Shown one piece after another: positions 1 to 7,640 of a stretch of 52,741 nucleotides of DNA. Each line of letters begins with the position of its first letter. Position 1 is the first letter of the stretch. The DNA comes from JACDET01 sp038253825 (lineage in GTDB: Bacteria > Patescibacteriota > Microgenomatia > Levybacterales > UBA12049), in NCBI GenBank assembly GCA_038253825.1, contig JBBSGT010000007.1:1-52741 (forward strand), in the 5' to 3' direction. Below the pieces are notes generated by a model. It did no database searches. It was given only the letters and a program-made list of their open reading frames with translations, and was not told the origin of the DNA. A program made the position numbers and the translations under genes.

Positions 1-64
1 AATTAAACCACTCAAATATACCCTGAGGAAAAATTAGTTCAAAGATTTCTTTATTGAGTTTCAT
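1..64 (-). CDS. Possible transposase N-terminus, cut by window edge
   Basis: An open frame runs off the left edge. From ATG at 64 it reads 21 residues containing the run FELIFPQGIFEWF. This resembles the start of ISAon1-like or related transposases (acidic/aromatic LxLPxGxxxxF pattern), but that is recalled similarity only. The frame stays open upstream to a TAG inside the end of the neighbouring HAD-like ORF, so the true start could be slightly earlier. If it is a transposase, an insertion sequence ends near position 65-95 and may have cut the HAD gene. Too little is visible to be sure. Confidence 0.25.
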   Translation of the reverse strand, partial: MKLNKEIFELIFPQGIFEWFN

Positions 65-93
65 TGGATACGCTCCCGTTAATAACTCACATT

Positions 94-630
94 TTATATT
101 ATCCCAGCGTTCCTGTATATCCCACTATTGCGTATGATCCCTAATTCATCCGTTGCAAATTTTGCGAACGCATCGTCGCGTGGTTTCTTTGTCTCAGTAT
201 AGGCAAAAAGGGTATCGTCAGCATCAACGGCAACAATTGGTTTTGTGGATGATATACCTTCCCAAGCTTGCTCATATTCAATTGTCCTCCCATCTATAAC
301 CCTAGGATTCTTTTCCATCCTCGCTACATACCCAGCTTCGCCGACAGGAATGAATTCAACGCTGGCACCATGACGCTCTGCAAGTCCAAGTAAGGCAGTT
401 AATTCGCGCTCCATACGAGGGTTAAGCGGCGATTCACCATATTTTTCTCTACCAACTATATTTGGAGCAACCGATACAGCCTCTGATGGAGACGCTTCAA
501 TAGGAGATTTACGAATAGTATCGGGAGGGAGATGTCCTGGTATGTGTTCGTGTTCATCCATATTTTTGTGTAATAATATATATTTCAAATAAACCTTTAT
601 CTTCGGAAGCCACTCAAGCATAGTATACAT
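94..630 (-). CDS. HAD-like protein, apparently C-terminally truncated
   Basis: The residues VAVDADDTLF, close to the C-terminus (about residue 135 of 178), match HAD motif I (DxDxT) with its hydrophobic strand. A HAD fold needs at least 100 further residues, yet only about 40 follow, so the gene looks cut off. The N-terminal 110 residues are Pro/Glu-rich and not recognised. Start choice: ATG at 630 has TATATT exactly 6 nt upstream, fitting the leaderless pattern seen elsewhere here; ATG at 621 (MLEW) and 561 (MDEHEH) are alternatives. It could be a pseudogene left by an insertion at the window edge. Catalytic function cannot be assumed. Confidence 0.45.
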   Translation of the reverse strand: MYTMLEWLPKIKVYLKYILLHKNMDEHEHIPGHLPPDTIRKSPIEASPSEAVSVAPNIVGREKYGESPLNPRMERELTALLGLAERHGASVEFIPVGEAGYVARMEKNPRVIDGRTIEYEQAWEGISSTKPIVAVDADDTLFAYTETKKPRDDAFAKFATDELGIIRNSGIYRNAGII

Positions 631-636
631 CACATA

Positions 637-642
637 AATATA
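637..642 (-). promoter_or_regulatory. -10 element for HAD-like ORF
   Basis: TATATT on the minus strand, 6 nt before ATG at 630. The spacing would put the transcript start at the A of the ATG. No clear -35 seen. Confidence 0.3.
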
Positions 643-670
643 CGCAACAATGGGAATATTTTTTACTTTA

Positions 671-1585
671 TTATCGGCTAGACATTCTTTTTCGACGTTC
701 TACCCATTCTTGCCATACGACAAGTAGCTGTGAGGCATTAAAGATGGAGGAATAGGTTCCGCTTGCAATACCAATTAACATCGCAACGACAAACCACCGT
801 ATCGTTTCACCTCCGAAAATAAGGAGGGTAAAGAGGACAAGCATAGCAGTCAGTGAGGTATTTAAGGAACGGACAAATGTTTGCAATATAGAATCATTAA
901 CCACTTGCGCAAACGGCGCTGTAAGGTTTCGCCTCAAATTCTCACGGATGCGATCAAACACCACAATCGTATCATGAACTGAAAATCCGATAACGGTTAG
1001 AACAGCTGTTACAAATAGACTATCAACTTCTACATGGAAGAAATGACCGAGGAGAGAAAAGATACCCAGGACAACTAAGGCATCATGTAATAAAGCGATA
1101 ATCGCACATACGCCGAATCTCCAACTACTAACGGGTTTTCTCACACCACGAAAAGCCCATGCAATATAGAGAACTATCAGTAACGATGCTACACCAATCG
1201 CTTTGAAAGCGTTAAGAGTAATTTCATTGCCGATCACCGGCCCAATAGTTTCAAATTGATCTTGTTTTACTTTAACCGTGCTTTTCTGTAAATCTTGCAA
1301 AAGCTTAGCATCCTGTTTTTCATTCATTGGTTTGGTTCGAACCATAACCTGATTTCCCGATGATTGCAGATTAACAACTTCTATTTTTTCTTGTACGAGC
1401 GCATGACGAACCTGCGTAATAGTTTTTTCAGTAATTTTCTGTGGATACGACAAGGTTAATTCAGTTCCTCCGGTGAAATCAATCGAAAGATTAAGACCCC
1501 ATAAAAGCAGCGAGATAACACCCGGTACAATAAGTATCAGTGAAAAAGCAAAATACCAATTTCTTTTACCTACAATATTAAACAT
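671..1585 (-). CDS. secF: Protein translocase subunit SecF
   Basis: SecF partners SecD in the inner membrane and uses the proton gradient to help SecYEG release exported proteins. The 304-residue length is normal. A first membrane segment (about 12-30) is followed by the extracytoplasmic signature around TGGTEL, a soluble domain, and five C-terminal membrane segments; the conserved stretch GFSVHDTIVVFDRIRE (about 200-215) is the RND-type SecF motif. It begins 4 bp after secD and is the last gene of a nucleotidyltransferase-secD-secF operon. Confidence 0.97.
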   Translation of the reverse strand: MFNIVGKRNWYFAFSLILIVPGVISLLLWGLNLSIDFTGGTELTLSYPQKITEKTITQVRHALVQEKIEVVNLQSSGNQVMVRTKPMNEKQDAKLLQDLQKSTVKVKQDQFETIGPVIGNEITLNAFKAIGVASLLIVLYIAWAFRGVRKPVSSWRFGVCAIIALLHDALVVLGIFSLLGHFFHVEVDSLFVTAVLTVIGFSVHDTIVVFDRIRENLRRNLTAPFAQVVNDSILQTFVRSLNTSLTAMLVLFTLLIFGGETIRWFVVAMLIGIASGTYSSIFNASQLLVVWQEWVERRKRMSSR

Positions 1586-1589
1586 ATTT

Positions 1590-2987
1590 TTATTTCCTAT
1601 AAAACACTCGTAAAAAAGTACGCGTTACAAAAATTGCTGAGAACATTGAGACAATAATACCAAGCGCCAAGGTAAAAGCAAATCCTCGAATAACACCGGT
1701 TCCAAAGTAGAAGAGAACAGAACTGGTAATCAAACTTGAAACGTTGGAATCACGAATTGAAGGCCATGCGCGAGAAAATCCAAGTTCAATCGAGTTTGTA
1801 AGGGATCGGCCTCGACGAATTTCTTCTTTCATGCGTTCAAAAATAAGGATGTTTGCATCAACTGCGATACCTACTGAAAGAATAAACCCTGCAATGCCGG
1901 CTAGCGTCAACGTAACAGGGATCAAACGGAAAAGTGAAAGAACGAGCAACGAATAAATAACCAATGCAAGACTTGCAATAATACCAAGCCGACGATACAG
2001 CACAATCATAAAAAGGACGATAACAAAAAATCCTAAAATACCGGCGACCAAACTTTTTTCAACTGATTGCTGTCCAAGAGTAGCACCAATCGCTTGTTGC
2101 TGTAACACAGACAATGAAACAGGTAATGCACCGGCATTGAGCTGGACAACTAAATCATTGGCCGTTTTCGTGGTAAAACCACCCGAAATTTGTCCTTGAC
2201 CGTCAAGGATCGGTGTCTGAATGGTTGGTGCTTCAACAACTTGATTATCCAGTGCAATTGCCACTATCTTCCCCACATTTCTTTTTGAAATATCAGCAAA
2301 CTTTTTGGCTCCGGCTGAGGTAAAGACTAAGCCAACAATAGGCTGACCTGATTGAGGGTCAAATTGCACTGTTGCAGATTTTAGATCTTGCCCGGATAAA
2401 TCTGTCTTCTTAGAAGCGGGTCCGAGAATCTGTGTTAAACCAACAGGTATTCCCGCTTGAAGATCTTGCATCGCTGATTGTGTTGCGTTTGTGGCAGCCG
2501 AAGAACTTGCGGGTTTACTATTGCTTGATTCCCAGAACGTTAACTGTGCTGTTTTTCCCACGAGAGATACAGCTTGATTGACATCGGTAATTCCCGGAAT
2601 ATCGACAAGAATGCGATAGTCATCCCCTATTTTTGCTGTTTGCACAACTGGTTCTGAGACACCAAAAAAGTTAATACGCTTTTCAATAACTGTTTTGGCC
2701 GAATTTAAGGCATTGTCTCTGTCTGCTTCTGGGATATTTTTCATATTGGCCCGAAGGGTAATACTTGTTCCTCCTTGAAGATCAAGGCCTCGACGGAACG
2801 AAAGGTCACGTCCCAAATGATTCATAAATGGAATGCCAGGATAGGACTGCTTTACTGATATTGGTTGGTTGTTAGTCGGATTTGGAATGCTGAAATTGAG
2901 ATTGAAAGGAGTCGACAAATTAATTACGACACCGATGAGTGCGAGTAAAAGAACAAAAATTAATGCAAATCGAGGATGTTGTTTCAT
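1590..2987 (-). CDS. secD: Protein translocase subunit SecD
   Basis: SecD forms the SecDF complex and pulls exported proteins out of the Sec channel. At 465 residues it is a compact SecD. Visible marks are an N-terminal membrane segment (about 9-27), the GLDLQGGTSITL signature (about 67-78), a large extracytoplasmic P1 region including DIPGITD, and a C-terminal membrane bundle with GIAVDANILIFERMKEE (about 370-387), whose Asp is the expected proton-path residue. Its start overlaps the stop of the upstream nucleotidyltransferase gene by ATGA, implying translational coupling. Confidence 0.97.
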   Translation of the reverse strand: MKQHPRFALIFVLLLALIGVVINLSTPFNLNFSIPNPTNNQPISVKQSYPGIPFMNHLGRDLSFRRGLDLQGGTSITLRANMKNIPEADRDNALNSAKTVIEKRINFFGVSEPVVQTAKIGDDYRILVDIPGITDVNQAVSLVGKTAQLTFWESSNSKPASSSAATNATQSAMQDLQAGIPVGLTQILGPASKKTDLSGQDLKSATVQFDPQSGQPIVGLVFTSAGAKKFADISKRNVGKIVAIALDNQVVEAPTIQTPILDGQGQISGGFTTKTANDLVVQLNAGALPVSLSVLQQQAIGATLGQQSVEKSLVAGILGFFVIVLFMIVLYRRLGIIASLALVIYSLLVLSLFRLIPVTLTLAGIAGFILSVGIAVDANILIFERMKEEIRRGRSLTNSIELGFSRAWPSIRDSNVSSLITSSVLFYFGTGVIRGFAFTLALGIIVSMFSAIFVTRTFLRVFYRK

Positions 2988-3559
2988 GCCAAGAGACCCT
3001 CCTCGTCTCCAATAATCATCACTCGAGAGCTTGTCAAAATACCCACGAGAAAAGGATCATTGCGTTGTTTCCGAAATTTAAATTCTTCCTCTGTCATTGC
3101 CGTATAATTGATTTCTGTTCCGAGACGCATTTCTTCATTACGAATTAGGATTGCCAGTTCAGGCAAAACGATCGTACCTACCACAATTAGATCGACATCT
3201 TCCGGATTTTCTTTAATTCTTCTCACAAATTTCCCAGAGAACATAGCAAACTTTATCTTGCCTAATTTTGGTCTATTTTCTAGAATTTGCTGACCAAGCC
3301 CAATTGTTTTGGCACCAACTTTGAGAAGGTCGAAATAAAACGGATAGTCTTTTGAAAGTGAATAGTAGACCCTATTCGCTCGTTGTTCCCGATTAAGGAC
3401 ACCTTTTTTTTCGAGGGAGATCAATTCCCTCCGAACAGCATTAATTTCTTCTTCAGCTCGGCGAACACATTCACGAACATGATACATCTCCTGTGGTGAG
3501 GTAAGGAATAAATTAAGTAGTTTAACTCGAGTTTTAGATGTAATAAGATCTGCGAACAT
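2984..3559 (-). CDS. Winged-helix plus nucleotidyltransferase-fold protein
   Basis: A 191-residue protein with an N-terminal winged-helix-like region (about 1-70; KTRVKLLNLFLTSPQEMYHVREC and the wing VLNREQRANRVYYSLS) followed by a degenerate nucleotidyltransferase core: SGKFVRRIKENPEDVDLIVVG at about 108-128 has the DxD-type strand (DVDL), but the usual GSxxxG loop is altered to SGKF. Such fusions occur in archaea and CPR and resemble MNT-type antitoxin or regulator proteins; the substrate is unknown. It leads the secD-secF operon and overlaps secD by 4 bp, so it may regulate the operon. Confidence 0.7.
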   Translation of the reverse strand: MFADLITSKTRVKLLNLFLTSPQEMYHVRECVRRAEEEINAVRRELISLEKKGVLNREQRANRVYYSLSKDYPFYFDLLKVGAKTIGLGQQILENRPKLGKIKFAMFSGKFVRRIKENPEDVDLIVVGTIVLPELAILIRNEEMRLGTEINYTAMTEEEFKFRKQRNDPFLVGILTSSRVMIIGDEEGLLA

Positions 3560-3585
3560 AGTATAGCTGAGGGCAAGCTGGAGTT

Positions 3586-3594
3586 ATTATAGCA
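3586..3594 (-). promoter_or_regulatory. Extended -10 promoter for the secDF operon
   Basis: TGC-TATAAT on the minus strand, 26 nt before the ATG at 3559, giving a short leader of about 19 nt. The TGn extension is shared with several other promoters in the window. Confidence 0.5.
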
Positions 3595-3631
3595 AATATG
3601 TACTCAATTTTGCTACTGAAAAAATAAAGTG

Positions 3632-4801
3632 TTACTGAACATTGACATCAGAGCCAATACCTAGAATTTCAAACCAGAGCTTGCCAGGAGTAAATTTAAT
3701 TTCTACTCCACTTGCATCAGTTAAAATGGTTCTACTTGTTCTATCTGCTTTCTTCCAGGTGGCTTTTGATTCCTTACCGTTTTTGAAAATAAGTGCTTTG
3801 CCACTTCCTTTTGTTCCATAAAGCATATGTGCATTATTTTCGTAGCCATCTGGTGCATGACTTTCATCTTCAAAAAGAACAATAACATTGCGTGTACTCA
3901 GTTGTTTGTGGGTATCTCGATCTATATGCGGTTGTCCTGCATTTTTGCGATAGTAGAGATCGTCTTTGGGATTGTATGTCCAGGTTACGGAATAATTATC
4001 TCCTGACCAAGGAATACCGATAACTTGACTTGCGGGTCGATTACCAGAAGACGTCTCAAATTTATAAGGTACAAAGTTGGTATTCCATGCTTTTGCGTTT
4101 TTATCTACATTTGTTAATCCCCGCTCTTTTCCTACATTCCATAATTTGGTCGTAACCGAGTACATCGTATGTTCTGTCGCGGCATCATGACCAAGACGAG
4201 TTTGGTCACGATAGAAAACAGGGAAACCAATAGAAAACTGATTCAGATCATTGTACCCGGTCCATCCGTAGTCAGTAATCTGTCCGAGGGCGTTGGCAGG
4301 ACCGGGAGAATTGGCACCACCTACATGGGCATACAAGGGGTTATCACCATACTCAGAGATATAATCGAGGAAATACGTCCTTGCCGAACGAACAGGGCCA
4401 ATAATGCCCGCATCCTGACAGTAGAAGACATTCATAGTTCGTGTAATACCTCCTTCAGCAATCGCCTCGTAAGTAACATCCGCTGCATTAATACCTGATT
4501 GAGGACGTGCATCGAAATGATTTTCAATCATAACACCCATTGGTCGATGTGATTGCCACCATTTTTCTTGATCTTTACCATATTTAACACCTGTTAGAGG
4601 ACAAGTTTCGGTTTTTGGTTGGTTGGGATCAAATTCTAGCGCTTGATAATCGTTATTTACTTTTGCTTTTAAAGAAGGATCTCCTATGCTAGTCGCTAAC
4701 TTGATACCTGCAGGTGTTTGTTGGGAAAAGAAATAATACGAACTGGCGGCAGCCAAAAGAAAAACAAGCACACAGAGCAGCGTAAGTACTTTTTTATTCA
4801 T
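3632..4801 (-). CDS. DUF3048 (YerB-like) anchored envelope protein
   Basis: A 389-residue protein with an N-terminal membrane anchor (about 5-26; LLCVLVFLLAAASSYYFF, no lipobox Cys) and then a DUF3048 module. Family marks include RPMGVMIENHFDARPQSG, TYEAIAEGGITR, VGPVRSAR-like GPVRSAR and the C-terminal part with LWFEI. DUF3048 proteins are secreted or anchored in Gram-positive bacteria and CPR (for example YerB of Bacillus); their biochemical role is not established. It starts 2 bp after the DUF4446 gene, so the two are probably co-transcribed. Confidence 0.85.
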   Translation of the reverse strand: MNKKVLTLLCVLVFLLAAASSYYFFSQQTPAGIKLATSIGDPSLKAKVNNDYQALEFDPNQPKTETCPLTGVKYGKDQEKWWQSHRPMGVMIENHFDARPQSGINAADVTYEAIAEGGITRTMNVFYCQDAGIIGPVRSARTYFLDYISEYGDNPLYAHVGGANSPGPANALGQITDYGWTGYNDLNQFSIGFPVFYRDQTRLGHDAATEHTMYSVTTKLWNVGKERGLTNVDKNAKAWNTNFVPYKFETSSGNRPASQVIGIPWSGDNYSVTWTYNPKDDLYYRKNAGQPHIDRDTHKQLSTRNVIVLFEDESHAPDGYENNAHMLYGTKGSGKALIFKNGKESKATWKKADRTSRTILTDASGVEIKFTPGKLWFEILGIGSDVNVQ

Positions 4802-4803
4802 AG

Positions 4804-5259
4804 TTACTTTAGTTCGGCTGCCATATGCAGCGCTTTCTTTTCTTCGTCAGAGAGTTGATGTTCTGCGCTTTCACCTTTTATGATACGTTTGGTATACCAA
4901 CGTGTGCCCGTACGAGAATACAAGGCAGTAATGATTATGCCGGTATTATGCGCATCCACCAGCGCTAAGATAAAACTTTGATCTCCTCCTGTATCTTTAA
5001 ATGGATTAAAACGCAGAAGACCAATTTTTTGGATATGATAACCCTCTTCCTTTTCTATTTTAGCACAACGAGCGACCAGTTTTGCAATATCCTCTTTCAT
5101 TTTTTGTTGGTCGTGAACAAGATTAGTCAGAATAACATCCAAGGTTTTCTTATTACTTCCTTCTGTTAAAGTAAGGTAATTTTTCTTCAAACGAAAAACA
5201 TACACAGTGAGACCTGCCGACCAAAGAATAAGTATGGAAATAATGAGATAGAGTATCAT
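4804..5259 (-). CDS. DUF4446 membrane-anchored protein
   Basis: A 151-residue protein with one N-terminal membrane segment (about 2-22), a short coiled region (about 40-75), and a C-terminal domain with GLLRFNPFKDTGGDQSF and ALVDAHNTGIIITALYSR, the recognisable DUF4446 core. Function is unknown; in Firmicutes relatives lie near chromosome-partitioning genes. It is the first gene of a two-gene unit with the DUF3048 protein. Confidence 0.85.
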   Translation of the reverse strand: MILYLIISILILWSAGLTVYVFRLKKNYLTLTEGSNKKTLDVILTNLVHDQQKMKEDIAKLVARCAKIEKEEGYHIQKIGLLRFNPFKDTGGDQSFILALVDAHNTGIIITALYSRTGTRWYTKRIIKGESAEHQLSDEEKKALHMAAELK

Positions 5260-5326
5260 ACCCGGGCTAACTGAGATTTTTTAGCAAATTTAGCTTCAAA
5301 AATTTCACTTCATCAATATTAGCCTC

Positions 5327-5356
5327 TTGACAGGCTCGGTGTCAATAGTGTAACCT
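5327..5356 (+). promoter_or_regulatory. Candidate promoter for the 115-aa protein gene
   Basis: TTGACA (5327-5332), 18-nt gap, then TAACCT (5351-5356), 10 nt before ATG 5367. The -10 matches only 3 of 6 consensus bases, so support rests mainly on the perfect -35. Confidence 0.35.
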
Positions 5357-5366
5357 AGGCTCATTC

Positions 5367-5714
5367 ATGCCTAAAAAGAAAAAAACTTTAAAGCAAAAAA
5401 TGCAGGCGGATCAGCGAAGGCAAGGTAATCCGAAAGTAGTTACGTCTCTCATAACTCCTGAACATTTGCAGGCTACGGCATCAGAACATGCTCAGCGTTC
5501 TCCAGAAACGCAAAGTGGTATGTTTGCCCTTCCGACTGATTATTCAAAAAAGCATAAGGAGGCAATGCGATCAACTATTACCCCTGCTTCAACAATCACA
5601 ATTTCTACAAATGAATATGATTATCTCAGTAAAGATCTTTTGAAGACAGGATTTGTGACAATTGTAATTGTCTTGGCAGAACTTATGATCAAATTTGTTT
5701 TTGAAAGGGGGTGA
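5367..5714 (+). CDS. Small tail-anchored membrane protein
   Basis: A 115-residue unknown protein. The N-terminus is very basic (KKKKTLKQKMQADQRR), the middle is polar, and a single hydrophobic segment near the C-terminus (about 93-111; LLKTGFVTIVIVLAELMIKFVF) suggests a tail-anchored or inside-facing membrane protein. Its stop codon overlaps the Shine-Dalgarno-like AGGGGGTG that serves the downstream DUF5679 gene, so the two form a coupled pair. Confidence 0.6.
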   Translation: MPKKKKTLKQKMQADQRRQGNPKVVTSLITPEHLQATASEHAQRSPETQSGMFALPTDYSKKHKEAMRSTITPASTITISTNEYDYLSKDLLKTGFVTIVIVLAELMIKFVFERG

Positions 5715-5720
5715 TTACTT

Positions 5721-5864
5721 ATGGCATCAATGTATTGCGTTAAATGTCGCGCTAAAAAGGAAGTTGACAATCCTGAACAAGTTACCATGAAAAACGGCAA
5801 ACCAGCTCTTAAAGCTAAATGTCCAACTTGTGGTACCGGTATGTACAAGATTGGCTCAAAATAG
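5721..5864 (+). CDS. DUF5679 small zinc-ribbon protein
   Basis: A 47-residue protein starting at ATG 5721. Two CxxC knuckles are present (CVKCRAKKEV near the start and CPTCGTGMYKIG at the end) flanking VTMKNGKPALKAK, the hallmark of the DUF5679 family common in CPR and Chloroflexi. It probably binds one zinc ion; function is unknown. AGGGGGTG at 5706-5713 is one of the best ribosome-binding sites in the window (7 of 8 to consensus, 7-nt spacing), in contrast to the many leader-poor first genes. A terminator hairpin follows. Confidence 0.85.
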   Translation: MASMYCVKCRAKKEVDNPEQVTMKNGKPALKAKCPTCGTGMYKIGSK

Positions 5865-5907
5865 TCAATTTGCCCTGAAGATTTGCAAAAAGCTTCAAGG
5901 AACACAG

Positions 5908-5928
5908 CTCAATCAGTAATTGATTGAG
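5908..5928. repeat. Small perfect hairpin upstream of terminator
   Basis: CTCAATCA-gtaat-TGATTGAG: 8-bp perfect stem with a 5-nt loop, immediately before the terminator hairpin at 5929. It may be part of a double-hairpin 3' end. Confidence 0.5.
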
Positions 5929-5958
5929 AAGAAAACCCTGCATCTGCAGGGTTTTCTT
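5929..5958 (+). terminator. Intrinsic terminator after DUF5679 gene
   Basis: A perfect 14-bp inverted repeat (AAGAAAACCCTGCA / TGCAGGGTTTTCTT, 2-nt centre). The stem is GC-rich in the middle and has a T-rich end on the plus strand and an A-rich foot, as expected for a possibly bidirectional rho-independent terminator. Confidence 0.85.
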
Positions 5959-6041
5959 AGTTTCTGTCATTTCCTCCGCTGAGCACTCCTTTCAAGAGCT
6001 TCTTGACAGCAATTTAGCTTTGATGAAACAATAGATATAGC

Positions 6042-7625
6042 ATGGGAATTTTCAAATCAATCGGTAAGTTTATTACAGTATGTGAGGAATATTTGGAGTA
6101 TCGCATCATTACTGGCAAATTTATCAGAGATTTAAGTGACCAAAATGTAAAACTCAAACAATCGCTTGATGAAAAAAGTAAAACAGATATTATCAAACCT
6201 GTAACAAAATCTAAACCCCATCCTTTTTTTACTTCGTTATTAACTATTTGGAATACTCTTCTTAAATTTTGGCTTTTCGAAAATATAGTAACCCTACTTA
6301 TGTATGCCATAAAAATAATCTCAGTTTTTTATATTGAGATTTCACTCGTTACTATATTGGTAGTTCCATTAATTATTTTGCTTTTTATCCTTTTTGAAAA
6401 TTCAGTCGCTTCATTCTTCATTTTTCTTATGCCAACATTATTACTCATCATCTATTGTCTGTCTGCTTTTTATTATTGTATTGATAAAAGAGATCATGGA
6501 GAAAAAATATCCTTCTGGCGAAGTATCTTTACTATTAGAAAAAATATTTCGGATATAAGTTTTCCTTTCATTATACATTTCTCAATGACCTTAATTAGCT
6601 GTGTGAGTTTTTTCATTCTTTCTTTCTTTCTTAGCTATCTTTTTGACCTCACAAAAATCTCCTGGGAAAGTTCTTTTGTTTATTGGTTTGTAGTTGCCTT
6701 TTTGAGTATCGCCATACTCATTGGATTATTGCTCCTGACAATCATTATGCAGCAAGCTTATTTTGCAACACTTTTGCGACAAGTTCCTTTCCAAAAGGCA
6801 TTGAGAGGCGGATGGATACAGTTAAAACGTTTTCCATTTCACTTTTTTTTCTTATATGTCCTTTTCTATCTTAGCTATGGCGTTTTTGCCTGGAAGATTA
6901 CTCTGTCGTATCTTTATCTAGGAATTATCCTAAGTTTCTTTTTTATAACAATACTGAGTTTGTTTTTAGGATATCTTCTCTATAGAAAGTTTCCCTATAC
7001 CCTGTCTGTCCAAGAGCACGTGACGCCTGATAAAGAAAAACTCCATTCATTATTTTATATATTGGTCGGGTTCGGTATTGTAAACTACTGGCTTATCGGT
7101 ATTCTTGTCATGAGGCAATCAGAGGCTATTTTAGCATTTGTTCAACAACAGCAAGCTAGTTTTGTGGCAACACAAGATGTCAGACGATATACGAACAGTG
7201 TGTATCGCTATACATTAGAATATCCTCAAGCATGGACACTTTATGAGAGGAAAAATAATACTGTTACATTTTATGATAACTATACCGGAAATATTAAAGG
7301 TGGAACGTGGTTTTCAATTACAGTCAGTCCTTTTGATCAGGGTTTCTTTACAGGACTTTATAAAGCAAATCCGGGGATTGTGGAGGTAGATGAATCGCAG
7401 GATATAATGACAAAAATAGGGAATATTGTTGTGCAACAGAAAGAAGGCATTAATTATACTTATATAAAACACGGCACAAAAAATAATCAATATGAGACCC
7501 ATTATCTTATTCACAAAGGAGATTATATGTATGATCTCGCATTTATTTCTGTCAGTAATGATGTGAATGAATATACAAGTGACCTTTTTGATAAGATCGT
7601 TAATTCATTCCAGTTCATTGAATAA
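6042..7625 (+). CDS. Polytopic membrane protein with C-terminal PsbP-like domain
   Basis: A 527-residue protein of unknown function. Residues about 1-70 are cytosolic and charged; about 70-375 hold six to eight strongly hydrophobic segments in a DUF4013-like arrangement, including a RGGWIQLKRFPFHF loop typical of such integral proteins. After the last segment (about 340-360) comes an extracytoplasmic domain with YRYTLEYPQAWTLYE and WFSITVSP, which looks like the PsbP/DUF1795-type fold. A sensor or transporter-like envelope role is possible but not shown. It stands alone, converging on the ArnT-like gene. Confidence 0.6.
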   Translation: MGIFKSIGKFITVCEEYLEYRIITGKFIRDLSDQNVKLKQSLDEKSKTDIIKPVTKSKPHPFFTSLLTIWNTLLKFWLFENIVTLLMYAIKIISVFYIEISLVTILVVPLIILLFILFENSVASFFIFLMPTLLLIIYCLSAFYYCIDKRDHGEKISFWRSIFTIRKNISDISFPFIIHFSMTLISCVSFFILSFFLSYLFDLTKISWESSFVYWFVVAFLSIAILIGLLLLTIIMQQAYFATLLRQVPFQKALRGGWIQLKRFPFHFFFLYVLFYLSYGVFAWKITLSYLYLGIILSFFFITILSLFLGYLLYRKFPYTLSVQEHVTPDKEKLHSLFYILVGFGIVNYWLIGILVMRQSEAILAFVQQQQASFVATQDVRRYTNSVYRYTLEYPQAWTLYERKNNTVTFYDNYTGNIKGGTWFSITVSPFDQGFFTGLYKANPGIVEVDESQDIMTKIGNIVVQQKEGINYTYIKHGTKNNQYETHYLIHKGDYMYDLAFISVSNDVNEYTSDLFDKIVNSFQFIE

Positions 7626-7640
7626 GCTTGAGATGAAGGA

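Noticed and set aside
1325..1350. GGTTCGAACC resembling a tRNA T-loop
   Set aside because: It lies inside secF in a conserved coding stretch, and no acceptor or anticodon stem is around it.
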